Shown here one piece after another: positions 18,933 to 28,708 of a DNA stretch of 64,000 nucleotides; position 1 is the stretch's first letter; each line of letters begins with the position of its first letter. The stretch is from Pseudomonas cannabina (GTDB lineage: Bacteria > Pseudomonadota > Gammaproteobacteria > Pseudomonadales > Pseudomonadaceae), in contig NZ_FNKU01000001.1 in the NCBI RefSeq assembly GCF_900100365.1, forward strand, positions 4,663,501 through 4,727,500, in the 5' to 3' direction. The position numbers and the translations under genes were made by a program. The notes under the pieces were generated by a model. That model was not told the DNA's origin and did not search any database. It worked only from the letters and a program-made list of their open reading frames with translations.

Positions 18933-20846
18933 TCACAACTCTGCGCCGCGCTGCTTCCTTGATTTACTCCCCAACTGCGGCAGCACGTAGTTGCGTACGA
19001 CGTACAGCGAACCCTCGGCACTCAGGTGGCCGGAGTCGATCTGCAGCAATGAGATGCTGTTTTCCGGACGCACCCGACAGGCGTCGGCGACACACAGTTT
19101 GTCGATCAGCGACACGAACTGGATGCCCGCCGAAACCGCCAGCGTGCGGGTGGCCTGATCCAGGGTCCTGACGCTCTGGTCCAGCGCCGGATCGCTGATG
19201 TATGCATCGGTCAGCCCCCAATGGCGGTTGGCGATGACGCTCGGCAGCGAAGGATTCCACAGCGGCAACGGGCCGATCAGCACGATATGTTTCACGCCGT
19301 AGCCCTTGAGCCGGACCGCGATCTGATGCCAGTCGGTCTTGTCGTGCCGATCCTTCTGTGCGATGACTACAACCTCCGGCCGCAACCGCTCAATGCCGCG
19401 CAGGGCCGTGCTATTGGAGTAATCACAGGCCTTGCTGGTCGCAGAGATTCGCCCTTCATGGTCGCTGAGGCTGGGCCGGCAACTGGCCGCAGCCACCTGA
19501 TAGAACGGCGTGTTTTTCGCCAGCAAAGTACGCAGCCCGAGTGACAAGGCCTGCGCATGAGAATCGCCCCACAGAAACACGCCGCCAACACCCTGGCGGC
19601 GCGTGCAGGCCTCATCGATGCCTGATTGACCTCGTTGGGTCAGCGCGGAAAAGGCGTCGCACTTCAGCCAGTAAGGCTCATACAGGTTGTGCTGAAGGTC
19701 GACGTACTCCTGAATGAAATGAGCCTTGTCCGACAGGCTGATCGGCCGCAGCGTCGTCATGGCCCCTCGGGTCGCGCTGATGACAGTGCCACCGATGAAC
19801 ACCAGCGCAATCGCCGTGCCGAGAGTGGCAAGTCTCCAGCGCTCGCGATGCTGGCGCGTACCTGCGGGCCTCTCGATCAGCCACCACGACGCCAGCCCCA
19901 ACATCAGCGCCACACCGATACCCACCAACACATCAAGGGTATCGCCCAGCCAGCCGGCATAATTCATCCACACCACCACCGGCCAGTGCCAAAGGTAGAT
20001 CGAGTAAGACAGCTTGCCCGCCCACTGCGAAAGCGGGTTGCCGGTCAGCAGCGAATCGTTGCGTGCAGCGACGATCACCGCGAAAGTCCCGAGTACCGGC
20101 AGCAGCACCAGATAGCCCGGCCAGGTGTCCTGCACCGAGAGCAGAAAAAAGCTGCACACGATCAGCAGCAGCCCGACCTGCTCCAGCATCCGCTGCGACA
20201 AGGCCCGCAGCTGGAACGGGAACAGGCACGCCACGCCGCCCAGCAGCAACTCCCAGGCGCGGGTCGGCAGCAGGTAGAACGCCGCCTCCGGCCATTGCGA
20301 CGACGCCAGCACGCAGACCATCAACCCTGTCACGCTCGAGCCCAGTACCCACCAGCGCAGGTTATGCAGCGCTACAAAGCGGCTGAGGATCAGCAGCGCC
20401 GCCGGATACAGCAGATAGAACTGCCATTCGACCGACAGTGACCAAGTGTGCAACAACCATTTTTCGTGGGCACTGGCGGTGAAATAACCGGCTTCGCGCC
20501 AGTAAACGACATTGGACACGAACCCCAGGCTGCTGGCCACATGAGTCCCCAGCGCGCTGTAGTCCAGCGGCAGCAGGTAGAACCAGCCCGCCAGCAACAG
20601 CACAAAACACAGTACCGCCAGCGCCGGAATGATGCGCCTTGCCCTGGACGTGTAAAACGTCAGCAGGCTGAAACTGCCTGCTCTCAGGCCGCGCACAATG
20701 ATCCCGGTGATCAGGTAGCCGGAGATCACAAAAAACACGTCCACTCCGGCGAAGCCACCCGGCAGCCAGGCCGGGCGAAAATGGAACACCAGCACGGCGA
20801 TGACCGCGATGGCGCGCAGGCCATTGATGTCTTTTCTGAAGTCCAT
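18933..20846 (-). CDS. OafA/YrhL-type membrane acyltransferase with C-terminal SGNH domain
   Basis: The start is the ATG at 20846 (MDFRKDINGLRAIAV), the canonical beginning of acyltransferase-3 proteins, giving 637 residues; the upstream open frame is an unrelated shadow. About ten membrane helices fill residues 10-370. Catalytic-type motifs are HFRPAWLPGG near 38 and GVDVFFVISGYLI. The C-terminal SGNH esterase-like domain has block I GDSHAQ and block V DSGH. Such proteins transfer acetyl groups to O-antigen, exopolysaccharide or peptidoglycan. The polymerase/ligase-like gene directly upstream suggests a surface-glycan substrate. Confidence 0.9.
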   Translation of the reverse strand: MDFRKDINGLRAIAVIAVLVFHFRPAWLPGGFAGVDVFFVISGYLITGIIVRGLRAGSFSLLTFYTSRARRIIPALAVLCFVLLLAGWFYLLPLDYSALGTHVASSLGFVSNVVYWREAGYFTASAHEKWLLHTWSLSVEWQFYLLYPAALLILSRFVALHNLRWWVLGSSVTGLMVCVLASSQWPEAAFYLLPTRAWELLLGGVACLFPFQLRALSQRMLEQVGLLLIVCSFFLLSVQDTWPGYLVLLPVLGTFAVIVAARNDSLLTGNPLSQWAGKLSYSIYLWHWPVVVWMNYAGWLGDTLDVLVGIGVALMLGLASWWLIERPAGTRQHRERWRLATLGTAIALVFIGGTVISATRGAMTTLRPISLSDKAHFIQEYVDLQHNLYEPYWLKCDAFSALTQRGQSGIDEACTRRQGVGGVFLWGDSHAQALSLGLRTLLAKNTPFYQVAAASCRPSLSDHEGRISATSKACDYSNSTALRGIERLRPEVVVIAQKDRHDKTDWHQIAVRLKGYGVKHIVLIGPLPLWNPSLPSVIANRHWGLTDAYISDPALDQSVRTLDQATRTLAVSAGIQFVSLIDKLCVADACRVRPENSISLLQIDSGHLSAEGSLYVVRNYVLPQLGSKSRKQRGAEL

Positions 20847-20920
20847 GAGGGTCAGCCGTTGAATGGTCGGTAGGGAAGGGCATTGCGTTCTGGAGTCGTT
20901 GTCGGCAGCACTCAGGGCAT

Positions 20921-22174
20921 TCAGCGTGGCGAGCGGGTTCTCGCGGCAATCCCGTAACCGACGGCCAGCCCGGCGAACAGATTGGCCACGGCCACCTCGA
21001 ACATGTCGGTGGTCCAGCCGATCAGGCACCAGCAGAAGCTGATTGCCAGCAGCATGCGGCCAACGCGCGTGCGATCGTCGATCAGTTTGAACAGCAGCGG
21101 CACCTGCAACGCATACAGCAGCAGGCCGACCAGCCCCAGCATGGCCCACAGGTACAGAGCAGAGTTGTCCATGCCCAACATCACACCTGCGCCTTCCACC
21201 GGAAATATGCCCATCGTGCTGCCGACCATGCCGAAGCCTGCCCCGGTCAGCATCCATCCTTCGCTGTCCATCGCGGCAATCAGGTTGGGCCAGGTATTGA
21301 TCAGGCGGTCATACAGTGAACCCAGCAAACCGCCGCTGCTCACGGCGTAGCCTTCCAGATTCAGCACCAGACCCAGCGCCGGCAACAGCAGGCCGATGGA
21401 CACCACCAGCACGCACAGCAGCCGACAGCTCCAGCCCGATCGCTGGATCAGCAGCAACACCATGGTCAGCGCGAATGCAGCGGCCGGCGCCTTGCTGGTG
21501 GTCAGCACAATCGCATACAGCGCCACGGCGCTCAGCAGCATCATCAACAGCCGCGAGCGCAGGAACATGAACAGGTACAGCGTGTAGAACGCGATCAGGA
21601 TCGACAGCACATTGGACACCCTGGCGAAACCGGCAATACGGTCCACGTCGTCGGCACTCCAAGTGGTGTTGGCACTCAATTCGGTTTCGCCGACGACGTA
21701 GCTGTAGCCTTTCCACGGCACATAGGTGAATTTGTCCAGAACGATTCCGATCAGTGAAGCGATCAGGCTAAAGCCGATAGCCCACGCCAACAGCTTTTTG
21801 CGATGCAGCAGATGCTTGCCACACACCAAGCCGAACACCAGTGGGCTCAGCGCGAACAGGCTGAACGCCAGATTGTGCACACTGGCGCGATGCAGCATGG
21901 CCAGCAGGCAGGAAATCAGCCACACCATCATGAACGTCCAGAACAGCGCTCCGGCCTTGAACGTGCGCAGCTCAAGTACGAACAACAGGATGCAGGCAAC
22001 TTTGGGCAGGTACAGCAACGGGCCGATGCCTGCCTGATCGAAATAGAAGCGCAGGGCGCCAGACAGCGTCTCGACCAGAATCAGGCTGACAGCGACCCAG
22101 GCCACCACCGTCGACTTATCAATGGACAGAATCGACGTGTCGGCCTCGACACTGCGCACAGGGTTGAACGCCAT
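20921..22174 (-). CDS. O-antigen ligase/polymerase-like membrane protein
   Basis: This 417-residue integral membrane protein has 11-12 hydrophobic segments and a larger periplasmic loop near residues 160-195 and another near 275-315, the layout of the WaaL/Wzy superfamily. The short motif GAGFGM near 304 sits where such proteins place a conserved loop. Sequence motifs in this family are weak, so polymerase and ligase cannot be separated. The acyltransferase gene follows 74 bases downstream on the same strand, suggesting shared glycan work. Confidence 0.65.
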   Translation of the reverse strand: MAFNPVRSVEADTSILSIDKSTVVAWVAVSLILVETLSGALRFYFDQAGIGPLLYLPKVACILLFVLELRTFKAGALFWTFMMVWLISCLLAMLHRASVHNLAFSLFALSPLVFGLVCGKHLLHRKKLLAWAIGFSLIASLIGIVLDKFTYVPWKGYSYVVGETELSANTTWSADDVDRIAGFARVSNVLSILIAFYTLYLFMFLRSRLLMMLLSAVALYAIVLTTSKAPAAAFALTMVLLLIQRSGWSCRLLCVLVVSIGLLLPALGLVLNLEGYAVSSGGLLGSLYDRLINTWPNLIAAMDSEGWMLTGAGFGMVGSTMGIFPVEGAGVMLGMDNSALYLWAMLGLVGLLLYALQVPLLFKLIDDRTRVGRMLLAISFCWCLIGWTTDMFEVAVANLFAGLAVGYGIAARTRSPR

Positions 22175-22548
22175 GAGGGCTGCCTTCTTGGATGCATCGG
22201 GATTATGGCGCGGACAAAGCTACCGCCCGACGCGCAAACAGGCGCATCGATCAGCGAAGCTTCGGGAGGTGGTGAACGTCTGGAGCGAATGCTCGCAACG
22301 GCATGACAAGAGGTATATCAGTCGCAGATAGGCGAACTGTCAATTAATTGGTCGGGATTGTTGGGGGGTATCCGGCAGACACCCTCGTTCCGCACGTGGC
22401 GCTACGCGTTAATACAACTCTGCTTTTGATTCGGGCAGAAGGCCGATCTATGGGCATCCTGGGACTCGTATACGACATTGAGCCCCGAGCGCGGCAACGA
22501 GGTCCGTCACTTGGACATCTCTCGTTCCACGATCAAGGCTTCACCCCA
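22175..22548. other. Intergenic region without a recognisable gene
   Basis: This stretch lies between two minus-strand genes. No convincing coding sequence is visible. The segment 22470-22540 has a patchy GC-rich character that could be a worn interspersed repeat, but I cannot align it to anything in the window. Confidence 0.35.
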
Positions 22549-24168
22549 TCAAGGGTACTTTCGTCTGTCCGGTGCTGGCGGGAAGTACTGGTACAGCCAG
22601 GTCTCGCTCAGCGTGCGGTCGCCGGTGCGGATGAACATGCGCATCTCCACCGGCTCGACCGAATCGCTGTCCGGCACCCAGTCGAAGGTGATGCGGTAGC
22701 CCTTGATGTCCGGCAGCACGAGGATGTTGAAGTCCTGCACCTTGCCGTGGGTGACCGTGACGATAGGTTCGATGCCCGTGCCTTCCGGCAGACGATCCAG
22801 ACCACCGCCATGGAAGTCCACCGCAAAGCGGCGGGCCCAGGTTTTCGGGTAATGCTCGCCCGGCGCCCAGCCTTCGAGAAAACCGCCCATGCCCGAGCGT
22901 GTGGCATGAACCTGCGCCAGTGGCGTGCTGACCGGTGGTAGCGGGCTCCAGAACAGCTTGTAGCCGTAGTTCATCGAATCCCCGGCCTTGACCGGCGTCT
23001 TCGGCGTCCAGAACACCACGATATTGTCCATCGTCTCGCCGGTGGTCGGCAGTTCCAGCAGGCTGACCTCGCCTTCACCCCACGCCGTGACCGGCTCGAC
23101 CCACAGGCTCGGGCGGCGGCTGTACCAGACAACCGTGTCCTGATAGCTGGAGAACTCGTGATCGCTCTGCACCAGACCGAAGCCTTTCGGGTCCTTGTCG
23201 GAGAACGCACTGAACTGCGGCTTGACCGGGTTGTTCAGCGGGCGGCAGATCCACTCGCCGTTGCCGCGCCACATGGACAGGCGATCCGAGTCGTGAATCT
23301 GTGGGTGGATGGTGTCGCACATGCGGCGTTCGTGAGTGCCGCAGCTGAACATGCTGGTCATCGGCGAGATGCCCAGTTGCTGGATATCGGTCCGCGCATT
23401 GACGTGCGCATCGATTTCCATGACCACCTGACCGGCCTGGCAGTCGATGTCGAAGCGGTACGCGCCCGTCGCGCTAGGCGAATCGAGCAGCGCGTAGACC
23501 ACGAAGCGGGTAGCGTTCTTGTCCGGGGTTTCGAACCAGAACTTGGTGAAATCGGGGAATTCTTCCTGACGCTTGGCGTAGCTGTCGATGGCCAGACCAC
23601 GTGCCGACAAGCCGTATTGCTTGTTGCTGTCCACCGCCCGGAAGTAGCTGGCACCAAGGAACGAAACCACGTCATTGATGGCGATTTCAGGCGCTTTGAA
23701 CAGCTTGAAGCCGGCAAAGCCCAGGTCGCCCTTGACCAGGTTCTTGTCGATGCCGCTGTTCTCGTAGTTGAACAGGTCATGGCGGAAATGCACTTCCCGC
23801 GCCTGCTTGTTCTGAGGGTCGACGCTGTACATACGCACGGGCGTCTTGAAACCCATGCCGACGTGGAAAAAGTGCACGTCCAGCTGGCCGTTGACGTCTT
23901 TCCACAGCGAGTGGTTCGGGTCGTAGCGAATGGCATTGAATTGTTGGGGCGTCATGTTTGCCAGGACGGGCGGTAGCACCTGCTTGTTGCTCACATAGCC
24001 TTTACTCGCCAGCTTCTTGGCATGGGCTTGCAACTCTGCAAAATCGAAATGCTCGATCTCGCCATCGGCTGCTGCGGCCAGTGCTCGCGCAGCGAACAGC
24101 CCTGAAGCCGACACGCTGCTGTAAGCGGCCAACGCCATGGACGCTTTCAGGAGATTTCTGCGATTCAT
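22549..24168 (-). CDS. opgD: Periplasmic glucan biosynthesis protein D
   Basis: The start is the ATG at 24168 ([18 protein letters not shown]), a twin-arginine signal peptide, giving 539 residues; the longer frame only adds an unlikely N-terminus. The mature protein matches OpgD/MdoD and its paralog OpgG throughout, with [14 protein letters not shown] at the start, [29 protein letters not shown] and the C-terminal Ig-like region. OpgD acts in the periplasm on the beta-1,2-glucan backbone of osmoregulated periplasmic glucans. The RR motif marks it as OpgD rather than OpgG. It appears monocistronic. Confidence 0.93.
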   Translation of the reverse strand: MNRRNLLKASMALAAYSSVSASGLFAARALAAAADGEIEHFDFAELQAHAKKLASKGYVSNKQVLPPVLANMTPQQFNAIRYDPNHSLWKDVNGQLDVHFFHVGMGFKTPVRMYSVDPQNKQAREVHFRHDLFNYENSGIDKNLVKGDLGFAGFKLFKAPEIAINDVVSFLGASYFRAVDSNKQYGLSARGLAIDSYAKRQEEFPDFTKFWFETPDKNATRFVVYALLDSPSATGAYRFDIDCQAGQVVMEIDAHVNARTDIQQLGISPMTSMFSCGTHERRMCDTIHPQIHDSDRLSMWRGNGEWICRPLNNPVKPQFSAFSDKDPKGFGLVQSDHEFSSYQDTVVWYSRRPSLWVEPVTAWGEGEVSLLELPTTGETMDNIVVFWTPKTPVKAGDSMNYGYKLFWSPLPPVSTPLAQVHATRSGMGGFLEGWAPGEHYPKTWARRFAVDFHGGGLDRLPEGTGIEPIVTVTHGKVQDFNILVLPDIKGYRITFDWVPDSDSVEPVEMRMFIRTGDRTLSETWLYQYFPPAPDRRKYP

Positions 24169-24291
24169 AAGGGTGAAGCCTCTGAGTAATTCTGTGCGTC
24201 CTGCACAAAAAATGGCGCGCCAACAACTCCTTGCCGAACGCAAACTACCCACAACAGATAACAAAGACGAGATGCGGTTCGGAAATCGGCC

Positions 24292-24328
24292 AAAAAAAAA
24301 CGCCGCTCACGCTCAACGAATTCGGCGC
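24292..24328 (-). terminator. Terminator-like hairpin in the opgD leader
   Basis: On the minus strand a short CGCCG/CGGCG stem with a long loop is followed by nine T residues, about 120 bases before opgD. It could end a small RNA or act as a leader attenuator. The stem is short, so confidence is low. Confidence 0.35.
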
Positions 24329-24605
24329 AAGGGAGGCTAAAACGCTTATTTTTACGTCCCTGCAGACTAATCGATTAAGCGCATCGCCGCTTGGCGCAAG
24401 GGTTCCAGACGAGCAGGGTAAGCAGGGCGCGTCCACTTGACCTCTTCCACAGCCGTTAAAAACTTTTTTGCCAGGCAATATTCAGCAATCATTTTGCTGA
24501 CGCGCGGACGGCTCCAAGCAGCGCAACGCACCGTGTGGAGTTGGGTCAGTCACCGAAATCTCGCATTCGTTCAGCTAACAGACCTGACGAAAGTTTCACT
24601 CTGCG

Positions 24606-24620
24606 TGTTATATCGTAACG
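24606..24620. promoter_or_regulatory. Zur-like operator upstream of the SPFH/HmtA operon
   Basis: TGTTATATCGTAACG fits the Pseudomonas Zur pattern TGTTATA-N-TATAACA at 12 of 15 positions, counting the free centre. GTTA and TAAC are separated by the same five bases as in the perfect box at 36567. Its position about 80 bases before the first gene suits a repressor site. Confidence 0.55.
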
Positions 24621-24696
24621 CTAAGATGCATGGCCATTTACAGCCCACTACAGCGCGCTCTGCGCAGGGCGATAATCAGCGGGTTCCGGGGTGTTG

Positions 24697-26643
24697 ATGC
24701 GGGTTGATCTGGATGAGCATGCAGACCTGGAAGGTCTGCCGCGTTTTCAAATGGCGATGCAGCAGGTCAAACGCTTTGGGCGGTTGATGTACCTGACCGG
24801 CGCGGCAGCGGCTTTTGGGCTGCTGCTCGCGCTGGCGATTGATCTGTTTTCCCCGGGCTCGTTGTGGATGGCGGTGCTGTGTAACGCCGCAGCGGCGTTG
24901 TTCTTGCTAACGGCGAGCCTGCAATCGGCGCGGCATGTGGCGATGTGGCGAGCGCGCGCGTTGGGCTCGCCTGATCCCGTCCAGCCGGTTGAAGTTGCAC
25001 CTGCCATCGACGAAAGCGGCTGGTACGAGCGCCTGCTTACCCGGCTGAGCGAGTCCGGCGAATCACTGATCAGGCACATCGGCCGTTCGACCCTGTGGCT
25101 GGCTGCGTGGGCGCTGCTGGTGCTGGTCGTCATCCGTTCGTTCTGGAACCTGTCATTGCTCGGCACGGACCTGTCCGCGCTGAGCAACTTGGCTGGCAGC
25201 ATGATGTTGCTGCTGGCGTTCGGCCTGCTGGTTATCGAGCGGCAACTGAGCAGCGAGCCAGAAGGCCAGTCACCAGAAGCCGACCCGCTCGCGCAAATGG
25301 TGCGCCTGGCAATCATCGTCATGCTGGTCGGTGCGCTGTGTCTGTTTTTCTCCAGCGCAGACAAAGTCTGGCCTGTGCGACTGGCGGTGTTGATCGGCTT
25401 GCTGCCGCTGGGTGTCGCGCTCGAGTTTCTCTTACGTGCCGGTCTGTCCGTTTTCAGCCCGCGCAATCCGCGTATCGAGCCACGCTTGCTGGCCAGCAGT
25501 TTCATCGCTGACCTGCTGCGCTGGCCACCGCGGCCGCTGCTCGCCTTGCAGCACGAATTGCACAACCGGTTCGGTATCGACCTGCGCCAGATATGGGCGT
25601 TCAGCTACATGCGCCGCGCCTTTCTGCCAGTGCTGGCGGTGGTCGCTGCGTTGGGTTGGGCGCTGAGTGGTGTCCATGAAATACCGATGCAGGGGCGGGG
25701 CATCTACGAACGATTCGGCAAACCGGTCGAGGTGTTCGGGCCAGGCCTGCATGCAGGGCTGCCCTGGCCATTCGGCCGGGTGCTGGCGGTTGAAAACGGC
25801 GTGATTCATGAGTTGGCGACCAGCGTTTCTGCGGCCGACGCCAGCGAGCAGACTCTGGACCCGGCCGAAGGACCGCCCCCCAATAGCGCCAACCGGCTGT
25901 GGGATGCCAGCCACATCAACGAAAAATCCCAAGTGATTGCCAGCAGCGCAGGCGACAAACAGAGCTTCCAGATCGTCAACATGGACGTGCGCTTCGTTTA
26001 TCGCATCGGCCTGACGGATGGGGCGGCGATGGCCTCGACTTATCACAGTGCCGATATTCCGGCCCTGATCCGCAGTACCGCCAGCCGCGTGCTGGTGCAT
26101 GACTTCGCCTCGCGCACGCTGGATGAACTGCTCGGCGAGCAGCGCAGCGGTCTGGCCGATGACATCGGCAAGGCCGTGCAGGCTGACTTGAAGCGTCTGG
26201 ACAGCGGCGTGGAATTGCTCGCCACCGTGGTCGAGGCGATCCATCCGCCTGCCGGTGCGGCCAATGCCTATCACTCGGTGCAGGCGGCGCAGATCAGTGC
26301 GCAAGCATTGATCGCTCGCGAGCGCGGTGCGGCCAGCGACAAGGCCAATCAGGCGCAGCTCAACGCCAGCGTTGCCCGCGATCAGGCCACTGCCGTTGCG
26401 CGTGAGGTGATGGCCACCGCGCAAGGCGCAGACCTGCGGTTCAGCGCCGAGCGGCAAGCTTATGCCAAGGCCGGTCAGGCTTTTCTGCTGGAGCAATACC
26501 TGGCGCAACTCACCGAAGGGCTGGGTAACGCCAAGCTGCTGATACTCGATCACCGTCTGGGCGGCGATAACGCGCCGACCATCGACCTGCGTTCTTTCAC
26601 CCCACCGGCAGACCCAACGGCGCCGCGTAAAGCCGTACAGTAA
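24697..26643 (+). CDS. Multi-TM SPFH/band-7 protein (HflK-like C-terminus)
   Basis: Counted from the ATG at 24697 the protein has 648 residues; a GTG two codons earlier is possible and no ribosome site is clear. The first 340 residues carry about seven membrane helices not found in HflK. A band-7 domain follows, starting near GIYERFGKPVEVFGPGLHAGLPWPFG and ending in an Ala-rich coiled coil (about 520-600). HflK/HflC-type proteins oligomerise in the membrane and modulate partners such as FtsH. Here the gene leads a four-gene operon ending in a metal ATPase, so a scaffold or quality-control role for metal uptake is inferred. Confidence 0.8.
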   Translation: MRVDLDEHADLEGLPRFQMAMQQVKRFGRLMYLTGAAAAFGLLLALAIDLFSPGSLWMAVLCNAAAALFLLTASLQSARHVAMWRARALGSPDPVQPVEVAPAIDESGWYERLLTRLSESGESLIRHIGRSTLWLAAWALLVLVVIRSFWNLSLLGTDLSALSNLAGSMMLLLAFGLLVIERQLSSEPEGQSPEADPLAQMVRLAIIVMLVGALCLFFSSADKVWPVRLAVLIGLLPLGVALEFLLRAGLSVFSPRNPRIEPRLLASSFIADLLRWPPRPLLALQHELHNRFGIDLRQIWAFSYMRRAFLPVLAVVAALGWALSGVHEIPMQGRGIYERFGKPVEVFGPGLHAGLPWPFGRVLAVENGVIHELATSVSAADASEQTLDPAEGPPPNSANRLWDASHINEKSQVIASSAGDKQSFQIVNMDVRFVYRIGLTDGAAMASTYHSADIPALIRSTASRVLVHDFASRTLDELLGEQRSGLADDIGKAVQADLKRLDSGVELLATVVEAIHPPAGAANAYHSVQAAQISAQALIARERGAASDKANQAQLNASVARDQATAVAREVMATAQGADLRFSAERQAYAKAGQAFLLEQYLAQLTEGLGNAKLLILDHRLGGDNAPTIDLRSFTPPADPTAPRKAVQ

Positions 26644-26654
26644 GGAGTCGTCCC

Positions 26655-27683
26655 TTGAGTCTGTTCCATCATCATCACGATCACAGCGACCACGACAGCC
26701 ATGGCCATGGCGGTCACGGACACCACCATCATCATCACGAAGCGGCCGGACCGACGACTTTTCCGTGGCGACGGGCAAGCCTCGCAGCGGTGCTGATCGC
26801 TTTCGCCATTGCAGCCGCCAGCCTGGTGCAGGTGCGTTCGGGCGAGGCGACAGTCGTCACCCGTTTCGGCAATCCGTCCCGCGTCTTGCTCGAGCCGGGT
26901 TTGAACTGGCGCTGGCCTGCGCCGTTCGAGGCAACCATTCCGGTGGACTTGCGCCTGCGCACCACGTCCAGCGGCCTGCAGGATGTCGGCACCCGTGACG
27001 GCCTGCGCATTATCGTTCAGGCGTACGTGGCCTGGCAGGTGCAAGGCGACGCGGCCAACGTGCAGCGCTTCATGCGTGCCGTGCAGAACCAGCCGGACGA
27101 AGCGGCGCGGCAGATTCGCACCTTCATCGGCTCGGCGCTGGAAACCACGGCGAGCAGCTTTGACCTGTCCAGTCTGGTGAATACCGACGCCAGCAAAGTG
27201 AACATCACGGCGTTCGAAAACCAGCTGCGCCAGCAGATCGATCAGCAGTTGCTGGCGACTTACGGGGTTCGTGTGCTGCAAGTGGGCGTCGAGCGCCTGA
27301 CCCTGCCATCGGTGACTCTCAACGCCACGGTGGACCGCATGCGCGCCGAGCGCGAAACCATCGCCACCGAGCGTACCGCTGTAGGCAAGCGTGAGGCGGC
27401 GCAGATTCGTTCGGCGGCTGAGCGCGATGCGCGCATCGTCGAAGCGGACGCGACGGTCAAGGCCGCCGATATCGAGGCGCAATCGCGCGTCGAAGCGGCG
27501 CAGATTTATGGCCGCGCCTATGCCGGTTCGCCTCAGCTCTACAACCTGCTGCGCTCACTGGACACCTTGGGCACCATCGTGACGCCGGGTACGCGCCTGA
27601 TTCTGCGCACCGACGCCGTGCCGTTCCGCGTGCTGGTGGACGGCCCGCCGACACTCGACGCCAAAGGCGGAACGCAGCCATGA
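26655..27683 (+). CDS. SPFH/band-7 (HflC-like) protein with histidine-rich N-terminus
   Basis: The TTG at 26655 is preceded by AGGAG seven bases upstream, so it is taken as the start, giving 342 residues. Residues 5-28 contain 16 His, interleaved with Asp and Gly, ending in a run of six. A membrane anchor (about 41-60) follows, then an SPFH domain (VRSGEATVVTRFGNPSRVLL onward) and an Ala/Glu-rich helix with repeated EA and RD pairs. With one anchor, the His tract is probably cytoplasmic if HflC-like topology is reversed, or periplasmic if not; topology is unresolved. Such tracts bind zinc or nickel in other proteins. The next gene overlaps by ATGA. Confidence 0.82.
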   Translation: MSLFHHHHDHSDHDSHGHGGHGHHHHHHEAAGPTTFPWRRASLAAVLIAFAIAAASLVQVRSGEATVVTRFGNPSRVLLEPGLNWRWPAPFEATIPVDLRLRTTSSGLQDVGTRDGLRIIVQAYVAWQVQGDAANVQRFMRAVQNQPDEAARQIRTFIGSALETTASSFDLSSLVNTDASKVNITAFENQLRQQIDQQLLATYGVRVLQVGVERLTLPSVTLNATVDRMRAERETIATERTAVGKREAAQIRSAAERDARIVEADATVKAADIEAQSRVEAAQIYGRAYAGSPQLYNLLRSLDTLGTIVTPGTRLILRTDAVPFRVLVDGPPTLDAKGGTQP

Positions 27684-28708
27684 GCAGCCCGTGGTTGCAG
27701 GCCAGTCGTCTGGCGTTCCTCGGGCTGTATGGCATCACACTGCTGGCGGCGCTGGGCTGGGTGACGTCCAACGTGCGCGAAATCGACCCGCAGAACCGCG
27801 CCGTGGTCATGCGCTTCGGTGCGCTGGATCGGGTGCAGAATGCCGGTCTGCTGACGGCCTGGCCGCAGCCGTTCGAACAGGTGGTGCTGCTGCCCTCGGC
27901 GGATCGGGTGATCGAGCGGCGCGTGGAAACCTTGTTGCGTTCGCCTGCCGCGCTGAAAGCGGATGAGATCGCCACCCTCTCAGCACCGATGAGCGACGCG
28001 CTGGCGGGCTCGGGCTTTCTGCTGACAGGCGATGCGGGCGTCGTGCAACTGGATGTGACCGTGTTCTACAAAGTGATTGATCCGAGGGCCTTTGTTCTGC
28101 AGGGCGATCACGTTGTGCCCGCGCTGGATCGACTGGTCAATCGCAGCGCTGTGGCGCTGACCGCAGCGCGGGATCTGGACACCATTCTGGTGGCACGGCC
28201 GGAGCTGATCCGTGCAGACAGTCAGGCCGCCGAACGCCGCGAACGGCTGCGCGGTGATCTGGTGCGCGGCATCAATCAACGTCTGACGGAGCTTGCGGCA
28301 ACCGGCATGGGCATCGGCGTCGAAGTCGCCCGGGTGGACGTGCAATCGAGCCTGCCCACCTCGGCGGTCAACGCGTTCAATGCGGTACTGACCGCCAGTC
28401 AACAGGCTGATCAGGCCGTAGCCAACGCCCGCACCGATGCCGAGAAACTGACCCAGACCGCCAACCAGCAAGCCGACCGCACCCTGCAAGTGGCGCATGC
28501 ACAGGCCTCGGAGCGTCTGGCCAAGGCGCAGGCTGCCACGGCGACCGTCGTCAGCCTGTCGGAGTCGGCCCAGAACCATAGCGATCCCGGTCTGATGCAG
28601 CGTCTTTATCGCGAGCGCGTGCCGGGCATTCTGCGGCAGGCCGGCTCGGTGACCACCGTCGACCCCAAAGACGATTCGCGCCTGATCATCCAGGGAGCAC
28701 CGCAATGA
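27680..28708 (+). CDS. SPFH/band-7 (HflC-like) protein
   Basis: This 342-residue protein has an N-terminal membrane helix (about 8-28), followed by an SPFH domain that opens with REIDPQNRAVVMRFGALDRV and includes a roughly 50-residue insertion (about 70-120) relative to the preceding paralog. A coiled coil near 240-290 (ASQQADQAVANARTDAEKL) would mediate ring assembly. It is coupled to both neighbours by ATGA overlaps. Two HflC-like and one HflK-like subunit encoded together suggest a hetero-oligomeric membrane ring that works with the downstream ATPase. Confidence 0.82.
   Translation: MSSPWLQASRLAFLGLYGITLLAALGWVTSNVREIDPQNRAVVMRFGALDRVQNAGLLTAWPQPFEQVVLLPSADRVIERRVETLLRSPAALKADEIATLSAPMSDALAGSGFLLTGDAGVVQLDVTVFYKVIDPRAFVLQGDHVVPALDRLVNRSAVALTAARDLDTILVARPELIRADSQAAERRERLRGDLVRGINQRLTELAATGMGIGVEVARVDVQSSLPTSAVNAFNAVLTASQQADQAVANARTDAEKLTQTANQQADRTLQVAHAQASERLAKAQAATATVVSLSESAQNHSDPGLMQRLYRERVPGILRQAGSVTTVDPKDDSRLIIQGAPQ

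Larger units (their letters stand above)
24169..24696. other. Divergent intergenic region between opgD and the SPFH operon
   Basis: No gene is convincing here. It holds a T-tailed hairpin on the minus strand (24292-24328), a TAATCGATTA palindrome (24368-24377) of a type bound by LacI-family regulators, and a Zur-like box (24606-24620). Promoters for opgD (leftward) and the metal-transport operon (rightward) must lie here. Confidence 0.5.

Noticed and set aside
20847..21257. N-terminal extension of the acyltransferase frame
   Set aside because: It overlaps the polymerase-like gene, and acyltransferase-3 proteins begin at the MDFRKDINGLRAIAV segment.
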